Shown: piece after piece, positions 44,480 to 54,978 of the stretch | Position numbering within the stretch: position 1 is the stretch's first letter | How the letters are laid out: each line of letters starts with the position of its first letter | Source: Streptomyces geranii | GTDB lineage: Bacteria; Actinomycetota; Actinomycetes; Streptomycetales; Streptomycetaceae | Reading direction: 5' to 3' | DNA length: 64,000 bases | NCBI RefSeq assembly: GCF_002954775.1 | Contig: NZ_PJME01000006.1 | Location: 327,564 to 391,563 of the forward strand | Program-made: the position numbers and the translations under genes | Notes under the pieces: generated by a model | The model's input: the letters and a program-made list of their open reading frames with translations, nothing else | Database searches by the model: none | What the model was told of the DNA's origin: nothing

Positions 44480-44686
44480 ACGACGAGTGTTGATAACGGC
44501 GGCTCCCCACCGGAGAACTGAACAGAAGTCAGCACGTATCGAACGCTTCTGACGGAAGCCGTACGTCCCGGGTTCGCATGCGACCGGTCCTGGTCAGGTG
44601 GTGCCGCCTTCGTGAACTATTCGGGTTGTACGGGTTTGAGTGCCGCCCTCGTCCGGGGCCGGTGACCGGCGGATACGATCCGGTTC
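44480..44686. promoter_or_regulatory. Divergent promoter region, RsbW-like gene / enoyl-CoA hydratase
   Basis: This 207-bp gap should contain both promoters. A TACGAT element at 44674-44679 ends 7 nt before the hydratase ATG, consistent with a leaderless start. Nothing else stands out. Confidence 0.4.
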
Positions 44687-45442
44687 ATGGAGCCGCAGCT
44701 GACCCACAGTGCCGCCGACGGGATCGCCACCGTCGTGATCCACAACCCGGCCAAGCGCAACGCCATGACGGCCGACATGTGGCGGGCGCTGCCCCCGCTG
44801 CTCGCGACCCTGGCCGCCGATCCTGACGTCCGGGTGCTGGTGCTCACCGGAGCGGGCGGAACCTTCTGCGCGGGGGCCGACATCTCGACGCTCAAGGGCT
44901 CGCCGGAGGAGACCCAGCGGCTGGCCGTGGCGGCGGAGGAGACCCTCGCGGCCTTCCCGAAGCCGACGCTGGCGGCGGTACGCGGGCACTGCGTGGGCGG
45001 CGGGGCGCAGCTGGCTGCGGCCTGCGATCTGCGGTTCGCGGAGGAGGGGTCGCTGTTCGGGGTGACTCCGGCGAAGCTGGGCCTGGTGTACCCGGCGTCG
45101 TCCACCCGGCGGTTGGCGGCCCTGGTGGGCCCCGCGACCGCCAAGTACCTCCTCTTCTCGGGCGAGTTGATCGACTCGGAGCGGGCGCTGCGCACCGGGT
45201 TCCTGGACGAGGTGCTGCCTTCCGGTGAACTCGACAAGCGGGTGACGGAGTTCACCCGCGTCCTGGCTTCCCGCTCCCGTCTCACCCAGGCGGCGGCGAA
45301 GGAGTTCGCGAACGGCCGCACGGACCGGGACGCGCACTGGGCCGAGCAGGCGCGTACCGGCGACGAGGCGGCGGAGGGGGTGGCCGCGTTCCTGGAACGC
45401 CGGCCACCGGAGTTCTCCTGGACCTGGCCTACTTCGGCGTGA
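44687..45442 (+). CDS. Enoyl-CoA hydratase/isomerase family protein
   Basis: A 251-aa crotonase-fold protein, probably hydrating a 2-enoyl-CoA. Seen: [12 protein letters not shown], the oxyanion-hole segments [15 protein letters not shown] and [21 protein letters not shown], and the [13 protein letters not shown] block. The usual second catalytic Glu position is occupied in the TPAKLGL region by other residues, so isomerase or hydrolase activity is also possible. No SD lies before the ATG, so the mRNA may be leaderless. Its end overlaps a pseudogene scrap on the opposite strand. Confidence 0.88.
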   Translation: MEPQLTHSAADGIATVVIHNPAKRNAMTADMWRALPPLLATLAADPDVRVLVLTGAGGTFCAGADISTLKGSPEETQRLAVAAEETLAAFPKPTLAAVRGHCVGGGAQLAAACDLRFAEEGSLFGVTPAKLGLVYPASSTRRLAALVGPATAKYLLFSGELIDSERALRTGFLDEVLPSGELDKRVTEFTRVLASRSRLTQAAAKEFANGRTDRDAHWAEQARTGDEAAEGVAAFLERRPPEFSWTWPTSA

Positions 45443-45575
45443 ACCGGCTGCGCGAGCGGAGCAGTTCGACCAGGCGCGCGGGCGCCTTGTGCGGGGCGCC
45501 GGCGTCGTAGGGGCGCCGTACTTGTTGAGTTCGTCGAGCGCGAGCCAGTGCGAGGTGGCCCGGCGGCCGGGAGTC
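45429..45575 (-). pseudogene. Frameshifted remnant of an unidentified gene
   Basis: On the minus strand one frame reads [18 protein letters not shown] and, after a one-base frame change, the next reads [19 protein letters not shown] and runs to a TAG at 45429. Joined, these give a continuous protein-like C-terminus of about 45 residues. There is no start codon or upstream body, so it looks like a decayed gene end. I cannot name the family. A GC-biased accident is possible. Confidence 0.4.
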
Positions 45576-45779
45576 CTGTCTGTTTCGCTCCGCCGGAAGG
45601 GCGGTGGCGCGAAGTGTTGTCGGTCCGGTGCGGCAACGCCGTGGCTTGTCGCGCAGTTCCCCGCGCCCCTTTGGGGCGCGCTGTCCAACCGTGCGGACAT
45701 GGCCGGTGGAAGTACCCGGTTGTCGGTGTCACCTGCCACAATTGCCGCGCAACCTCAGTGGAGAAGGCGGTACGGGATC
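45576..45779. other. Intergenic region upstream of tex
   Basis: Contains one copy of dispersed repeat family B (45645-45680) and the presumed tex promoter. GGAGAAGG lies about 18 nt before the tex GTG. No gene is seen. Confidence 0.4.
45645..45680. repeat. Dispersed repeat family B, copy 1
   Basis: CTTGTCGCGCAGTTCCCCGC followed by a perfect 8-bp stem CGCGCCCC/GGGGCGCG with TTT loop. The core (in the other orientation GGGGCGCGGGGAACTGCGCG) recurs at 48329, 48404 and 51481. Confidence 0.85.
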
Positions 45780-48167
45780 GTGACGACACCCCTCGTAGGG
45801 TCCATCGAAGGCAGGATCGCCGAGGAGCTCGGCGTACGGGAGCGGCAGGTGAGGGCCGCCGTCGAGTTGCTCGACGGGGGCTCGACAGTGCCCTTCATCG
45901 CCCGCTACCGCAAGGAAGCGACCGAGATGCTCGACGATGCGCAGCTGCGCACGTTGGAGGAGCGGCTGCGCTATCTGCGGGAGCTGGAGGAGCGGCGGGC
46001 CGCGATCCTCGAATCGGTGCGCGAGCAGGGCAAGCTGACGCCCGAGGTCGAGGCGCAGATCCGCGGGGCGGAGACCAAGGCACGGCTGGAGGACATCTAC
46101 CTGCCGTTCAAGCCGAAGCGGCGGACGAAGGCGCAGATCGCGCGCGAGGCGGGACTGGAGCCGCTGGCCGAGGGGCTGCTCGGCGACCCGACCGTCGACC
46201 CGCTGGCGGCTGCCGCGGCCTTCGTGGACGCCGACAAGGGCGTCGCCGATCCGCAGGCCGCACTGGACGGCGCCCGCGCGATCCTCACCGAGCGGTTCTC
46301 GGAGGACGCCGACCTGATCGGCGAGGTGCGCGAGCGCATGTGGGTGCGCGGGCGGCTGGCCGCCAAGGTGAAGGACGGCAAGGAGGAGGCGGGCGCCAAG
46401 TTCGCCGACTACTTCGACTTCGCCGAGCCCTTCACCGCCCTCCCCTCGCACCGCATCCTCGCGATGCTGCGCGGCGAGAAGGAGGACGTCCTCGACCTGG
46501 TCCTGGAGCCGGAGGAGGCGACGGAGGGCCCGTCCTCGTACGAGGGGATCATCGCCCACCGCTTCGGGGTCGCCGAGCGCGGCCGTCCCGGCGACAAGTG
46601 GCTCGTGGACACCGTGCGCTGGGCCTGGCGCACCCGCATCCTGGTGCACCTCGGCATCGACGTGCGCCTCCGGCTGCGTACGCTCGCGGAGGACGAGGCG
46701 GTCAACGTCTTCGCGGCGAACCTGCGCGACCTGCTGCTCGCCGCCCCGGCCGGCACGCGCGCGACGCTGGGGCTGGACCCCGGGTTCCGTACGGGCGTGA
46801 AGGTCGCCGTGGTGGACGCGACCGGCAAGGTCGTCGCCACGGACGTCATCTATCCGCACGTCCCCGCGAACAAGTGGGACGAGGCGCTCGCCAAGCTGGC
46901 CCGCCTCGCCAAGGAGCACGCGGTCGACCTGATCGCGATCGGCAACGGCACGGCGTCCCGGGAGACGGACAAGCTCGCCGGTGAACTGATCACCAAGCAC
47001 CCGGAGTTGAAGCTCACCAAGGTGATGGTGTCCGAGGCGGGCGCGTCCGTGTACTCGGCGTCGGCGTTCGCCTCGCAGGAGCTGCCCGACATGGACGTCT
47101 CGCTGCGTGGCGCGGTGTCCATCGCGCGGCGGCTGCAGGACCCGCTGGCCGAGCTGGTGAAGATCGACCCGAAGTCGATCGGCGTCGGGCAGTACCAGCA
47201 CGACCTGTCCGAGGTGAAGCTGTCGCGCTCGCTGGACGCGGTGGTCGAGGACTGTGTGAACGGCGTGGGGGTTGATGTCAACACGGCGTCCGCACCGCTG
47301 CTGTCCCGGGTCTCCGGGATCTCCTCCGGGCTCGCGGAGAACATCGTGGCGCACCGGGACGCCAACGGGCCGTTCAAGTCGCGGTCCCAGCTGAAGGGGG
47401 TCGCGCGGCTCGGGCCGAAGGCGTACGAGCAGTGTGCGGGGTTCCTGCGGATCCGGGGCGGGGACGATCCGCTGGACGCGTCCAGTGTGCACCCGGAGGC
47501 GTATCCGGTGGTGCGGCGGATGGTGAAGTCGGCGGGGAGCGGGGTGACTTCGCTGGTCGGCAACACGGCGGTGCTGCGCTCGCTGCGTCCCGCCGACTTC
47601 GTCGACGAGACGTTCGGTCTGCCGACGGTTACGGACATCCTGCGCGAGCTGGAGAAGCCGGGGCGTGACCCGCGCCCCGCCTTCAAGACGGCCACCTTCA
47701 AGGACGGGGTCGAGAAGATCGGCGACCTGTCCTCCGGGATGGTGCTGGAGGGGGTCGTCACGAACGTGGCGGCCTTCGGGGCGTTCGTGGATGTCGGCGT
47801 CCACCAGGACGGGCTGGTTCACGTGTCGGCGATGTCGAAGACGTTCGTCAAGGACCCGCACGACGTGGTGAAGTCCGGGGACATCGTCAAGGTGAAGGTG
47901 CTTGATGTCGACATTCCCCGGAAGCGGATCTCGCTGACGCTGCGGTTGGACGACGAGGCGGTGCCCTCCGGGGAGCAGCAGCAGGGGGGTGGGGGCGGGC
48001 GGTCGCAGCAGCGGGGTGGCGGCAGGCCGCCGCAGCCTCGACAGCAGCGGCAGGGGCAGGGCGGTGGTGGGGGCTCGCGGCAGGGGGCGCCCGCGCCCGC
48101 GCCGGGGAACAGTGCGATGGCTGATGCGTTGCGGAAGGCGGGGTTGGTGGACCCTAAGCGACGGTGA
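45780..48167 (+). CDS. tex: Tex transcription-accessory RNA-binding protein
   Basis: A 795-aa Tex/Spt6-core homologue that binds nucleic acid during transcription. Order: N-terminal helical HTH-like region with [19 protein letters not shown] (about 38-56), YqgF/RuvC-like domain ([16 protein letters not shown] near 330), helix-hairpin-helix repeats ([24 protein letters not shown] region), and an S1 domain ([16 protein letters not shown]...GLVHVS near 660). The last 80 residues are a Gly/Gln/Arg-rich tail ending [16 protein letters not shown], probably extra RNA binding. GTG at 45780 starts the conserved [17 protein letters not shown]. Confidence 0.96.
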   Translation: MTTPLVGSIEGRIAEELGVRERQVRAAVELLDGGSTVPFIARYRKEATEMLDDAQLRTLEERLRYLRELEERRAAILESVREQGKLTPEVEAQIRGAETKARLEDIYLPFKPKRRTKAQIAREAGLEPLAEGLLGDPTVDPLAAAAAFVDADKGVADPQAALDGARAILTERFSEDADLIGEVRERMWVRGRLAAKVKDGKEEAGAKFADYFDFAEPFTALPSHRILAMLRGEKEDVLDLVLEPEEATEGPSSYEGIIAHRFGVAERGRPGDKWLVDTVRWAWRTRILVHLGIDVRLRLRTLAEDEAVNVFAANLRDLLLAAPAGTRATLGLDPGFRTGVKVAVVDATGKVVATDVIYPHVPANKWDEALAKLARLAKEHAVDLIAIGNGTASRETDKLAGELITKHPELKLTKVMVSEAGASVYSASAFASQELPDMDVSLRGAVSIARRLQDPLAELVKIDPKSIGVGQYQHDLSEVKLSRSLDAVVEDCVNGVGVDVNTASAPLLSRVSGISSGLAENIVAHRDANGPFKSRSQLKGVARLGPKAYEQCAGFLRIRGGDDPLDASSVHPEAYPVVRRMVKSAGSGVTSLVGNTAVLRSLRPADFVDETFGLPTVTDILRELEKPGRDPRPAFKTATFKDGVEKIGDLSSGMVLEGVVTNVAAFGAFVDVGVHQDGLVHVSAMSKTFVKDPHDVVKSGDIVKVKVLDVDIPRKRISLTLRLDDEAVPSGEQQQGGGGGRSQQRGGGRPPQPRQQRQGQGGGGGSRQGAPAPAPGNSAMADALRKAGLVDPKRR

Positions 48168-48177
48168 GGTTTGGCTG

Positions 48178-48213
48178 GTGCCGGGTGCCCTTCGCGGTGA
48201 GGACACCCGGCGC
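48178..48213 (+). terminator. Terminator-like hairpin after tex
   Basis: Stem GCCGGGTG / CACCCGGC (48180-48187 with 48204-48211), extendable by one G-U and one G-C pair, with a 16-nt loop, 12 nt past the stop codon. Confidence 0.55.
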
Positions 48214-48328
48214 TGGTGCTGACCGACGGGCGGGTCGCACGGCCCGGCGCTGTACGGGGTGCCGCTGCGCCCACCCGTGCCGCCCCTAGCGGCACGCATG
48301 CCCGCAGCTATGCGGACTGGGGACGGGC

Positions 48329-48455
48329 GGGTCTTTTAGGGGCGCGGGGAACTGCGCGGGCAACCCCCACCGGGCCCGCGGCCGAACAACCACGGTCGGA
48401 CGGGGCTCTTTTGGGGGCGCGGGGAACTGCGCGACCAGCCCCCACCCGCCCGCGG
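48329..48455. repeat. Dispersed repeat family B, copies 2 and 3 in tandem
   Basis: Two direct copies, 48329-48382 and 48404-48455, 75 bp apart. Each runs CTTTT(A/G)GGGGCGCGGGG, AACTGCGCG, then CCCCCAC and CCGCGG. The second copy abuts the stop codon of the ABC-F gene at 48456, so it lies in that gene's 3' untranslated region. Nothing else is seen in the 288-bp gap between tex and the ABC-F gene. Confidence 0.85.
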
Positions 48456-50099
48456 TCATGCCTGTTCCGACACCTTGCCCGCGGTGACCTCGAAGCGTCG
48501 GGTCACCCTTACCGCGTCCAGCATTCTGCGGTCGTGGGTCACCAGGAGCAGCGTGCCCTCGTACGAGTCGAGGGCCTGTTCCAGTTGTTCGATCGCCGGG
48601 AGGTCCAGGTGGTTGGTCGGTTCGTCCAGGACCAGGAGGTTCACTCCCCTGCCCTGGAGCAGCGCCAGCGCTGACCTCGTGCGTTCGCCCGGGGACAGCG
48701 TCGCCGCCGGGCGCAGTACGTGGTCCGCCTTCAGGCCGAACTTGGCCAGCAGCGTGCGTACCTCTGCCGGCTCCGTCTCCGGTACCGCCTCGCAGAACGC
48801 GTCCAGCAGGGCCTCCGGGCCGTGGAAGAGTTTGCGGGCCTGGTCCACCTCGCCCACCACCACGCCCGAGCCGAGCGTCGCATGGCCCGCGTCCAGCGGG
48901 ACGCGGCCCAGCAGGGCGCCCAGGAACGTCGACTTGCCCGCGCCGTTCGCTCCCGTGACCGCGATCCGGTCCGCCCAGTCGATCTGGACGCTCACCGGGC
49001 CCAGCGTGAAGCCCGCGCGGCGCACCTCCGCGTCCCGCAGGGTGGCGACCACCGAGCCGGAGCGCGGGGCCGCCGCGATCTCCATGCGCAGTTCCCACTC
49101 CTTGCGCGGCTCCTCGACCACGTCGAGCCGCTCGATCATGCGCTGGGTCTGCCGCGCCTTCGCCGCCTGCTTCTCACTCGCCTCGCTGCGGAACTTGCGG
49201 CCGATCTTGTCGTTGTCGTTGTTCGCCTTGCGCCGGGCGTTCTTGACGCCCTTGTCCATCCAGCCGCGCTGCATCTGGGCCCGGTCCTGGAGGGCCCCAC
49301 GCTTGTCGGCGTACTCCTCGAAGTCGTCGCGGGCGTGCCTGCGGGCGACCTCGCGCTCCTCCAGATAGGCCTCGTAGCCGCCGCCGTACAGCCTGATCTG
49401 CTGCTGGACCAGGTCGAGTTCGAGGACCTTCGTCACCGTGCGGGTGAGGAACTCGCGGTCGTGGCTGACGACGAGCGTGCCCGCGCGCAGGCCCTTGACG
49501 AAGCGTTCCAGTCGCTCCAGGCCGTCGAGGTCCAGGTCGTTCGTCGGCTCGTCCAGCAGGAAGACGTCGTAGCGGGACAACAGGAGCGACGCGAGGCCTG
49601 CTCTTGCCGCCTGGCCGCCCGACAGGGACGTCATCGGCTGGTCCAGGTCCACCGTCAGGGCCAGGGAGTCCGCGACCTCCTCCGCCCGTTCGTCCAGGTC
49701 GGCACCGCCCAGGTCGAGCCAGCGCTCCAGGCTTGTCGAGTACGCGTCGTCCGCGCCCGGCGAGCCGTCCACCAGGGCCTGGGTCGCCTCGTCCATCACG
49801 CGCTGAGCCTCGGCCACGCCCGTGCGGCGGGCGAGGAAGTCGCGTACGGTCTCGCCCTCCCGGCGCTCCGGCTCCTGCGGGAGGTGGCCGACGCTCGCGG
49901 TCGGCGGGGAGAGGCGCAGTTCGCCCTGCTCGGGCGGGAGCAGCCCGGCGAGCATCTTCAGCAGCGTGGACTTGCCCGCGCCGTTGGCTCCGACCAGCCC
50001 GATCACGTCTCCGGGCGCGACGACGAGGTCGAGCCCGGAGAAGAGGGAGCGGTCGCCGTGGCCGGCGGCGAGGTTCTTGGCGACGAGGGTGGCAGTCAT
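48456..50099 (-). CDS. ABC-F family ATPase (ribosome-associated / antibiotic-resistance type)
   Basis: A 547-aa soluble protein with two ABC domains and no membrane helices. First: Walker A GLVGANGAGKSTLL near 36, signature SLSGGQAARAGLA, Walker B LLDEPTNDLDL. Second: Walker A TGANGAGKSTFL near 372, signature TLSPGERTRSALA, Walker B LVLDEPTNHLDL. A basic, charged linker (about 250-330, NARRKANNDNDKIGRKF) contacts the ribosome in ABC-F proteins. It could be a translation factor or confer resistance to ribosome-targeting drugs; sequence alone does not decide. Confidence 0.93.
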   Translation of the reverse strand: MTATLVAKNLAAGHGDRSLFSGLDLVVAPGDVIGLVGANGAGKSTLLKMLAGLLPPEQGELRLSPPTASVGHLPQEPERREGETVRDFLARRTGVAEAQRVMDEATQALVDGSPGADDAYSTSLERWLDLGGADLDERAEEVADSLALTVDLDQPMTSLSGGQAARAGLASLLLSRYDVFLLDEPTNDLDLDGLERLERFVKGLRAGTLVVSHDREFLTRTVTKVLELDLVQQQIRLYGGGYEAYLEEREVARRHARDDFEEYADKRGALQDRAQMQRGWMDKGVKNARRKANNDNDKIGRKFRSEASEKQAAKARQTQRMIERLDVVEEPRKEWELRMEIAAAPRSGSVVATLRDAEVRRAGFTLGPVSVQIDWADRIAVTGANGAGKSTFLGALLGRVPLDAGHATLGSGVVVGEVDQARKLFHGPEALLDAFCEAVPETEPAEVRTLLAKFGLKADHVLRPAATLSPGERTRSALALLQGRGVNLLVLDEPTNHLDLPAIEQLEQALDSYEGTLLLVTHDRRMLDAVRVTRRFEVTAGKVSEQA

Positions 50100-50147
50100 C
50101 AGGGTGTCGATCCTAACGGCCGAAGGCCTGGGCTCGCGTCCGGGATT

Positions 50148-51191
50148 TCACCTCGCCATCGGCTCCACCAGCACGGTTCCCGACGTGCGCGCCACGATGA
50201 ACGACTCCCCCTTCACCGCCTTCGCGTCCAGGGCGATGCGGTGTCTGCCGGGTTCGAGGATGCCGTCGAAGACCTCCTGGGCCTGGGTGCGGGACAGGCG
50301 GTCCTGGCGGTACGCGGTGAGGTGGACACGGCAGGTGGAGGTGACCTCTATGCCCGCCTCGCCGTCGGCCGCGACCAGGCGGGTGAGGCGGCGGCGTTCC
50401 AACGGGCTGCGGTCCAGGGCGTGTTCGATCTGGGCGACGAGGAGCGGCACGATCGGGGCGAGGCCGTCGACGTACGCCACCTCGACGCCCGCGTGTTCGA
50501 AGGAACGGCGTACGGCGGCACGTTCCTCCTCGCCGGTCGTCCGGCCGAAGGCGACGGCGCCGTAGCCGCGCAGCTCGTCGGCGGGGACGTCCGTCGCCTC
50601 CCGCGTGATGTCGGCGCCGATCCCGATCGTGCGCAGCGCGGCGGCGAGCTTGGCGAGGACGGCGACCCGGGCGCCGATCAGCAGCACCCGGCGGCGGGCC
50701 GCGCCCTGCTCCACGGACTCGGCGGTCTCCGCGGTGTCGAGGAGGGAACCGAGCGCCTCGCGGTACTCGGCGCCGGGGAAACGGAAAGGCCCGATGCCGT
50801 GGTAGCCGTTCAGTTCCAGGTCGACCTGGGCGGCCGTCTGCCAGGCGAAGTCGCGCCACACGTAGTCGTCGCCGTCCCGTTCGATGGCCGCCGTCACGGC
50901 GCCGCACGCGAGGTCGGCGCACTCGGGACAGCCGTAGATGACGTAACGGCCGCCCTCCAGGGGCGCGTCGGCCTCCAGGAGCAGGCCGCGGACCTGGGCG
51001 GTGAAGATCGCGGGCGGGACGTCGGAGGCGAGCGGGGAGACCGCGTCGAGGTCGGAGAGCTGGTAGAGGAGGGGGCGGCCGTCGACGATGAAGTCGAGGA
51101 AATCCCGGTGGACTTGGTAGTCACCGTTGGCGAGGACTCCACCGGCACGCATCGCCGGTGCCAGGCCGAAGGTGGCGTACTCGGCAGACAT
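50148..51191 (-). CDS. Uncharacterised two-part protein
   Basis: A 347-aa protein I cannot assign. The N-terminal half has FLDFIVDGRPLLYQLSDL and a CPECADLACG motif (three cysteines near residue 90, possibly metal-binding), then DYVWRDFAWQT and YHGIGPFRFPGAEYREAL. The second half begins with a Rossmann-like RRRVLLIGARVAVLAKLAAAL and ends in a beta-rich FDGILEPGRHRIALDAKAV. Streptomyces relatives are sometimes labelled oxidoreductase without evidence. ATG at 51191; 48 nt upstream of the ABC-F gene, so probably one transcript. Confidence 0.7.
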   Translation of the reverse strand: MSAEYATFGLAPAMRAGGVLANGDYQVHRDFLDFIVDGRPLLYQLSDLDAVSPLASDVPPAIFTAQVRGLLLEADAPLEGGRYVIYGCPECADLACGAVTAAIERDGDDYVWRDFAWQTAAQVDLELNGYHGIGPFRFPGAEYREALGSLLDTAETAESVEQGAARRRVLLIGARVAVLAKLAAALRTIGIGADITREATDVPADELRGYGAVAFGRTTGEEERAAVRRSFEHAGVEVAYVDGLAPIVPLLVAQIEHALDRSPLERRRLTRLVAADGEAGIEVTSTCRVHLTAYRQDRLSRTQAQEVFDGILEPGRHRIALDAKAVKGESFIVARTSGTVLVEPMAR

Positions 51192-51593
51192 GCTGTGAGT
51201 ATCCCCAGACTGGGAGCGATCTGAGCACGGCATGACATATTCCGCTAACGTCCCCGCGGGGGCGTGCGGGGGCGCGCGGCGGAGTGGTGGGGTGATCGTG
51301 GCCGGCGGTGGGGTCTGTGGCCTGGCCATGGGGGTGGTACCGGTCGGGCGTGGGCGCCGGGTCCGGGTGTGGGCGTGGTGGCCGGATGGGGCGGGCGTAC
51401 GCATGGTCGAGGGTGTACATGCTGGGCTGCGGCTGGACGAGGTGGGGGTACGGGATGGGTGGTTCTTTGGCTGCGGGGCGGTGGGGGCTGGTCGCGCGGT
51501 TCCCCGCGCCCCTGGTCGGGGGCACTTTCGCGCCACCCGACCTCACCAGCCCCCCTGCACAGACAACCTGCGGACAGCCCGCTTCCCGCCGGC
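51192..51593. other. 402-bp intergenic region with repeat family B copy 4
   Basis: The gap lies upstream of the unassigned gene and downstream of the M14 peptidase gene. It holds an inverted copy of repeat family B (51481-51522) and a G/T-rich plus-strand stretch (51255-51480) built of GGTGGGG-like words. Long open frames there are GC-skew artefacts; I see no real gene. Confidence 0.5.
51481..51522. repeat. Dispersed repeat family B, copy 4 (inverted)
   Basis: GTGGGGGCTGGTCGCGCGGT then TCCCCGCGCCCC matches the reverse complement of the copies at 48329 and 48404. Confidence 0.85.
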
Positions 51594-52865
51594 TCAGCAG
51601 TTCACGTCCGCCTCCCCCGCCGTCAGGTGGTACGGGGCCCGTTCGTCCAGTAGCAGCGGAACCAGGGCTCGCAGTGACTGGCGCAGGGGTACGTACGCCC
51701 CGGCGCCGTCCGGCCTCGTCCGTACTCCGTGCAGGGCCAACTCGTCTGCCACCTCGGCGAATTGCTCTGCCGTGAGCCGATAGCCGCACGCCGGGTTCTC
51801 GATCACCTCGGTCGGTTCGGCGGGGTCGTTGTCCGCGCCGCCGAGGTAGATCGGGCCGGTGTCCCGGTAACCGGTCAGGCGGGCGGCGGCAGTTGCCGTG
51901 TCCACCTGGCGGCCTCGTTCGCCGGCGAAGCTGAACAAGCCCTTCAGGGCAGCCAGTTGGGAGTTCACCCGGCGGCGGTTGTTGTCCGGCTCCGGCGTGC
52001 CCTCCGTCGGCGGCTCGACGCGGCTCTCGATCAGGAGTCCTACCGAGTGCTTCACGCCGGACATGTTCCGCAGGATGCGTTCCTGTCCGTCGCCGGCGAC
52101 CTGCCGGATCGGGTCGCCGGTGACGGGGTCGGTCCAGATGCCGTACGTGCCTGTCGTGAAGCCCGCGCTCCCGGCCGCCGGTCGGACGTACGACCGGGAA
52201 AGGGTCCGCGCCTCCGTGTGTACGGCCGCGTCGGTGTTCAGGTTGCGTGGCCAGAGGTCGAACAGGTCCTTCTCGTAGTACAGGGGGGTGGCCGTGTATT
52301 CGTGCAGGTCGTAGACGACATCCGGTCGGCGGTCGCGGAGGATCGTCGCCATCGCCCGTGCCTCCGCCGTCCGGAGGGACAGGTGGTCGCGGTTGATGTC
52401 CACGCCGTCGCTGTTGCCCCGGGTGTCGGCGGCGCGGCCGTCGGGGTTGGCGGTGGGGACGACCAGCAGGGTCGTGCGGGACAGGAACTCCTTCGTGCGC
52501 GCGTCCTTCGTGTACGCCAGGTCGCGGACCGTCGTCAGACAGGCCTCGCGGCCGGACGGCTCGTCGCCGTGCTGGCTGCAGATGAGCAGGACGGTGCGGG
52601 TGGTCGGGCGCTCGGCGATGCGTACGAGTTGCAGCGGGCGGTCCTGCTCGGTGGTGCCGATGCGGGTGAGCGTGACGCGGGTGCTCGCCCGGTCGACGGT
52701 GGCCAGGAAGTCCTGCTCCTCGGGCTGGGTCGTCCAGCGGGCGCCGTTCGTCTGCTCGAAGCCGGTGCGTGGGGGCGTCGGTCGGGCATCGGCGGCATAG
52801 GCGGGGGCGGACAGCAAGGGGGCGGCGAGGGCGGCGGCGATCACCGTGGCCAGACGCGGCTTCAC
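51594..52865 (-). CDS. Secreted M14 zinc carboxypeptidase
   Basis: A 423-aa exported metallocarboxypeptidase. Signal peptide 1-24 (cleavage after AYA). Zinc ligands His99 and Glu102 in [11 protein letters not shown], third ligand His in [18 protein letters not shown] and DINRDH form the substrate site; the catalytic Glu is in GLLIESR. GTG overlaps the S15 gene stop (GTGA), so both are co-translated and should act together on extracellular peptides. The C-terminal 100 residues are a domain I do not recognise. Confidence 0.92.
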   Translation of the reverse strand: MKPRLATVIAAALAAPLLSAPAYAADARPTPPRTGFEQTNGARWTTQPEEQDFLATVDRASTRVTLTRIGTTEQDRPLQLVRIAERPTTRTVLLICSQHGDEPSGREACLTTVRDLAYTKDARTKEFLSRTTLLVVPTANPDGRAADTRGNSDGVDINRDHLSLRTAEARAMATILRDRRPDVVYDLHEYTATPLYYEKDLFDLWPRNLNTDAAVHTEARTLSRSYVRPAAGSAGFTTGTYGIWTDPVTGDPIRQVAGDGQERILRNMSGVKHSVGLLIESRVEPPTEGTPEPDNNRRRVNSQLAALKGLFSFAGERGRQVDTATAAARLTGYRDTGPIYLGGADNDPAEPTEVIENPACGYRLTAEQFAEVADELALHGVRTRPDGAGAYVPLRQSLRALVPLLLDERAPYHLTAGEADVNC

Positions 52866-54814
52866 AGCGCTCCCGGGATGCGGTGGGCGGCGCGCGGGTC
52901 GCGTACGCCGTCGAGGACGGACGGGGTCGGGGTGGCCGCGACGGTACCGGCCGTGGCCCGCGCGAACGCGCCCGCACCGCCGACGAGCGGGACCCTGGCC
53001 GTCGTACGGGACAGGTCGAGTGTGAGGGTCGGGGTGGTCGACGGGGGGTCGATGAGGTCCCTGTCGGTGCCCGCGACGATCAGGGCGAGTCGGTGGCCGG
53101 CCGGGAGCACGTGGTCGGTGGCGTGCAGGTCGAGGGTGATCGTGTAGGGCCTGCCCGGGGTGAGCGGGGTGCCCTTCGTGGCCGAGGCGTGGTTGCCCAG
53201 GTCGGCCCAGCCTCGGCTGACGATCGTGTAGTCGACGGCCGTCGTCTTCGCTTGCGTCGAGCGGAAGCAGGAGCTGTCGCCGGTGGTGCTCGGGCCCCAG
53301 CAGGTGCGGTCGGCGAGCGTGGTGATGCCCTCGGCGGCGTCGGCGTAGTCCCGGATGGTGTCCGGGCCGAGGTCGACCAGGACGGCCGTCAGGTGGGCCG
53401 TGGTGGTGGTCGGGGTCGCTCGCACGGTCACCGTGGACGAGCCCGATACGCGCAGGTCGGTGGCGAGCGGCTCGGTGATGAAGCCCGCCTTGCCGGGTGT
53501 CGGGGTGTCGATCCGCGCCGACCAGTCCGTCTCGCTCAGGCGCGGGTCGTCGGTGAACCTCTCCGTGCCCCGCTGCTTGCGCAGGCCGAGGGTGCCGACG
53601 CCGGGCTGTTCGCCGGTGCCGGGGCGCAGGCTCACGGTGTCGGTGGCGCGGGGCGGCCAGACGTTCGAGGTGACCCACTGGTCGGGGTGGCGTTCGACGT
53701 CGGCCATGGGTTCGTCGTCGATGCCGTTGTCGTAGCCGAGGAGTTCGTGGTCGAACCAGCGGTGCAGGGTGCCGGCCCAGGCGGCGCGGCGGAAGTCGAA
53801 GGGGTCGACGTGGCCGGTCTGGGAGAGCCAGATCCTGCGCTCGACACGGTTCTTCGCGAGGGCGTCCCACCACTGGCCGAAGTGCTTGGGGCGGACGTTG
53901 AGATCCTGTTGGCCATGGATGACGAAGACGCTGGCCCTGATCTTGCGGGCGTCCTTCACGTAGTCTCGCTCGGTCCAGAAGGACGTCCAGTCACCGGTGC
54001 GCGGGGCTCCGGCCACGATCTTCTGCTGTACGGCGGCGCACTTGGCGCGGGCGGCGGGGCTCTCGACGTAGTTCGACAGCCATTCGGGGCCGGAGTCGTA
54101 GAGCGGGGCGCCCTGGGCGAAGTAGTAGTCGTACCAGGAGGAGATGGCGCTGATCGGCACGATGGTCTTCAGGCCTTTTACGCCCGTCGCGGCCACGCCG
54201 TTGGCGATCGTGCCGTCGTAGCTCTTGCCGATCATGCCCGTCCGGCCGTTGGTCCAGGTGGCTTCGGCGCGGTCGGTGCCGGTGCGGCTCGTGTAGGCCT
54301 TGGCGCGGCCGTTCAGCCAGTCGACGACGGCCTTCGCGGACTGGATGTCGGAGCGTCCGCCGACATCGACGCACCCGTCGGAGCGGTTGGTGCCGGCCAG
54401 GTCGACGCCGACGAAGGCGTAGCCGCGCGGCACGAAGTAGTTGTCGTAGAACAGCGGCATCTGGACAACGTTGCCGTTCGCGTCGTACGTCTTGCGCTGG
54501 CTCTCGTTGCCGCGTCCGCAGCAGGAGTAGTAAGGGCTGGCGTCCATGATCACGGGTATCTTCCGGCCCTGCGCGGCGGGTTCACGCGGCCGGACGATGT
54601 CGACGGCGACGCGGTCGGTCCTTCCGTCGCTGTCGCCGTCGAGTCCGGTGTCCACCCAGACGGCCTCGCGGATCGCGTCGGCGTAGGAGTAGACGGGGCT
54701 GCTCTCGCGTGGGGCGCTGTGGGCGACCGCCGGGGTGAGCAGGGCGGCCATCAGGGCGGCGGTGGCCGCCGTCGCGAGCGTTCTCCAGGTCGTGAAGCGC
54801 GTGCGTTTCGGCAT
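52862..54814 (-). CDS. Secreted Xaa-Pro dipeptidyl-peptidase, family S15 (CocE/NonD)
   Basis: A 650-aa exported serine peptidase releasing Xaa-Pro dipeptides. Signal peptide about 1-34. The alpha/beta-hydrolase domain carries nucleophile GKSYDG (Ser198), Asp in [10 protein letters not shown] and His in [10 protein letters not shown] jelly-roll C-terminal domain (from about 400) contains [13 protein letters not shown] and [13 protein letters not shown]. With the M14 gene downstream it forms a two-gene operon. A 164-bp divergent region separates it from the M1 peptidase gene. Confidence 0.93.
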   Translation of the reverse strand: MPKRTRFTTWRTLATAATAALMAALLTPAVAHSAPRESSPVYSYADAIREAVWVDTGLDGDSDGRTDRVAVDIVRPREPAAQGRKIPVIMDASPYYSCCGRGNESQRKTYDANGNVVQMPLFYDNYFVPRGYAFVGVDLAGTNRSDGCVDVGGRSDIQSAKAVVDWLNGRAKAYTSRTGTDRAEATWTNGRTGMIGKSYDGTIANGVAATGVKGLKTIVPISAISSWYDYYFAQGAPLYDSGPEWLSNYVESPAARAKCAAVQQKIVAGAPRTGDWTSFWTERDYVKDARKIRASVFVIHGQQDLNVRPKHFGQWWDALAKNRVERRIWLSQTGHVDPFDFRRAAWAGTLHRWFDHELLGYDNGIDDEPMADVERHPDQWVTSNVWPPRATDTVSLRPGTGEQPGVGTLGLRKQRGTERFTDDPRLSETDWSARIDTPTPGKAGFITEPLATDLRVSGSSTVTVRATPTTTTAHLTAVLVDLGPDTIRDYADAAEGITTLADRTCWGPSTTGDSSCFRSTQAKTTAVDYTIVSRGWADLGNHASATKGTPLTPGRPYTITLDLHATDHVLPAGHRLALIVAGTDRDLIDPPSTTPTLTLDLSRTTARVPLVGGAGAFARATAGTVAATPTPSVLDGVRDPRAAHRIPGAL

Positions 54815-54978
54815 GCGCCGGACGGTACTGCGGTCAACTCCCGTTCAAAAGAGGGCCTCTTGGGATCGTGGCGGCCGAATGGCGATCGTGTGACACGGGT
54901 GGTTGTGGACCCGCCCGGTCCCACAGGTGATGAATAGGCTGCGAACAGACTTCATGCCCCCCACGACTTGGAGCTTTC

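Noticed and set aside
45729..48299. Minus-strand 856-aa open frame antisense to tex
   Set aside because: Tex is complete and conserved on the plus strand; the antisense product has no recognisable domain.
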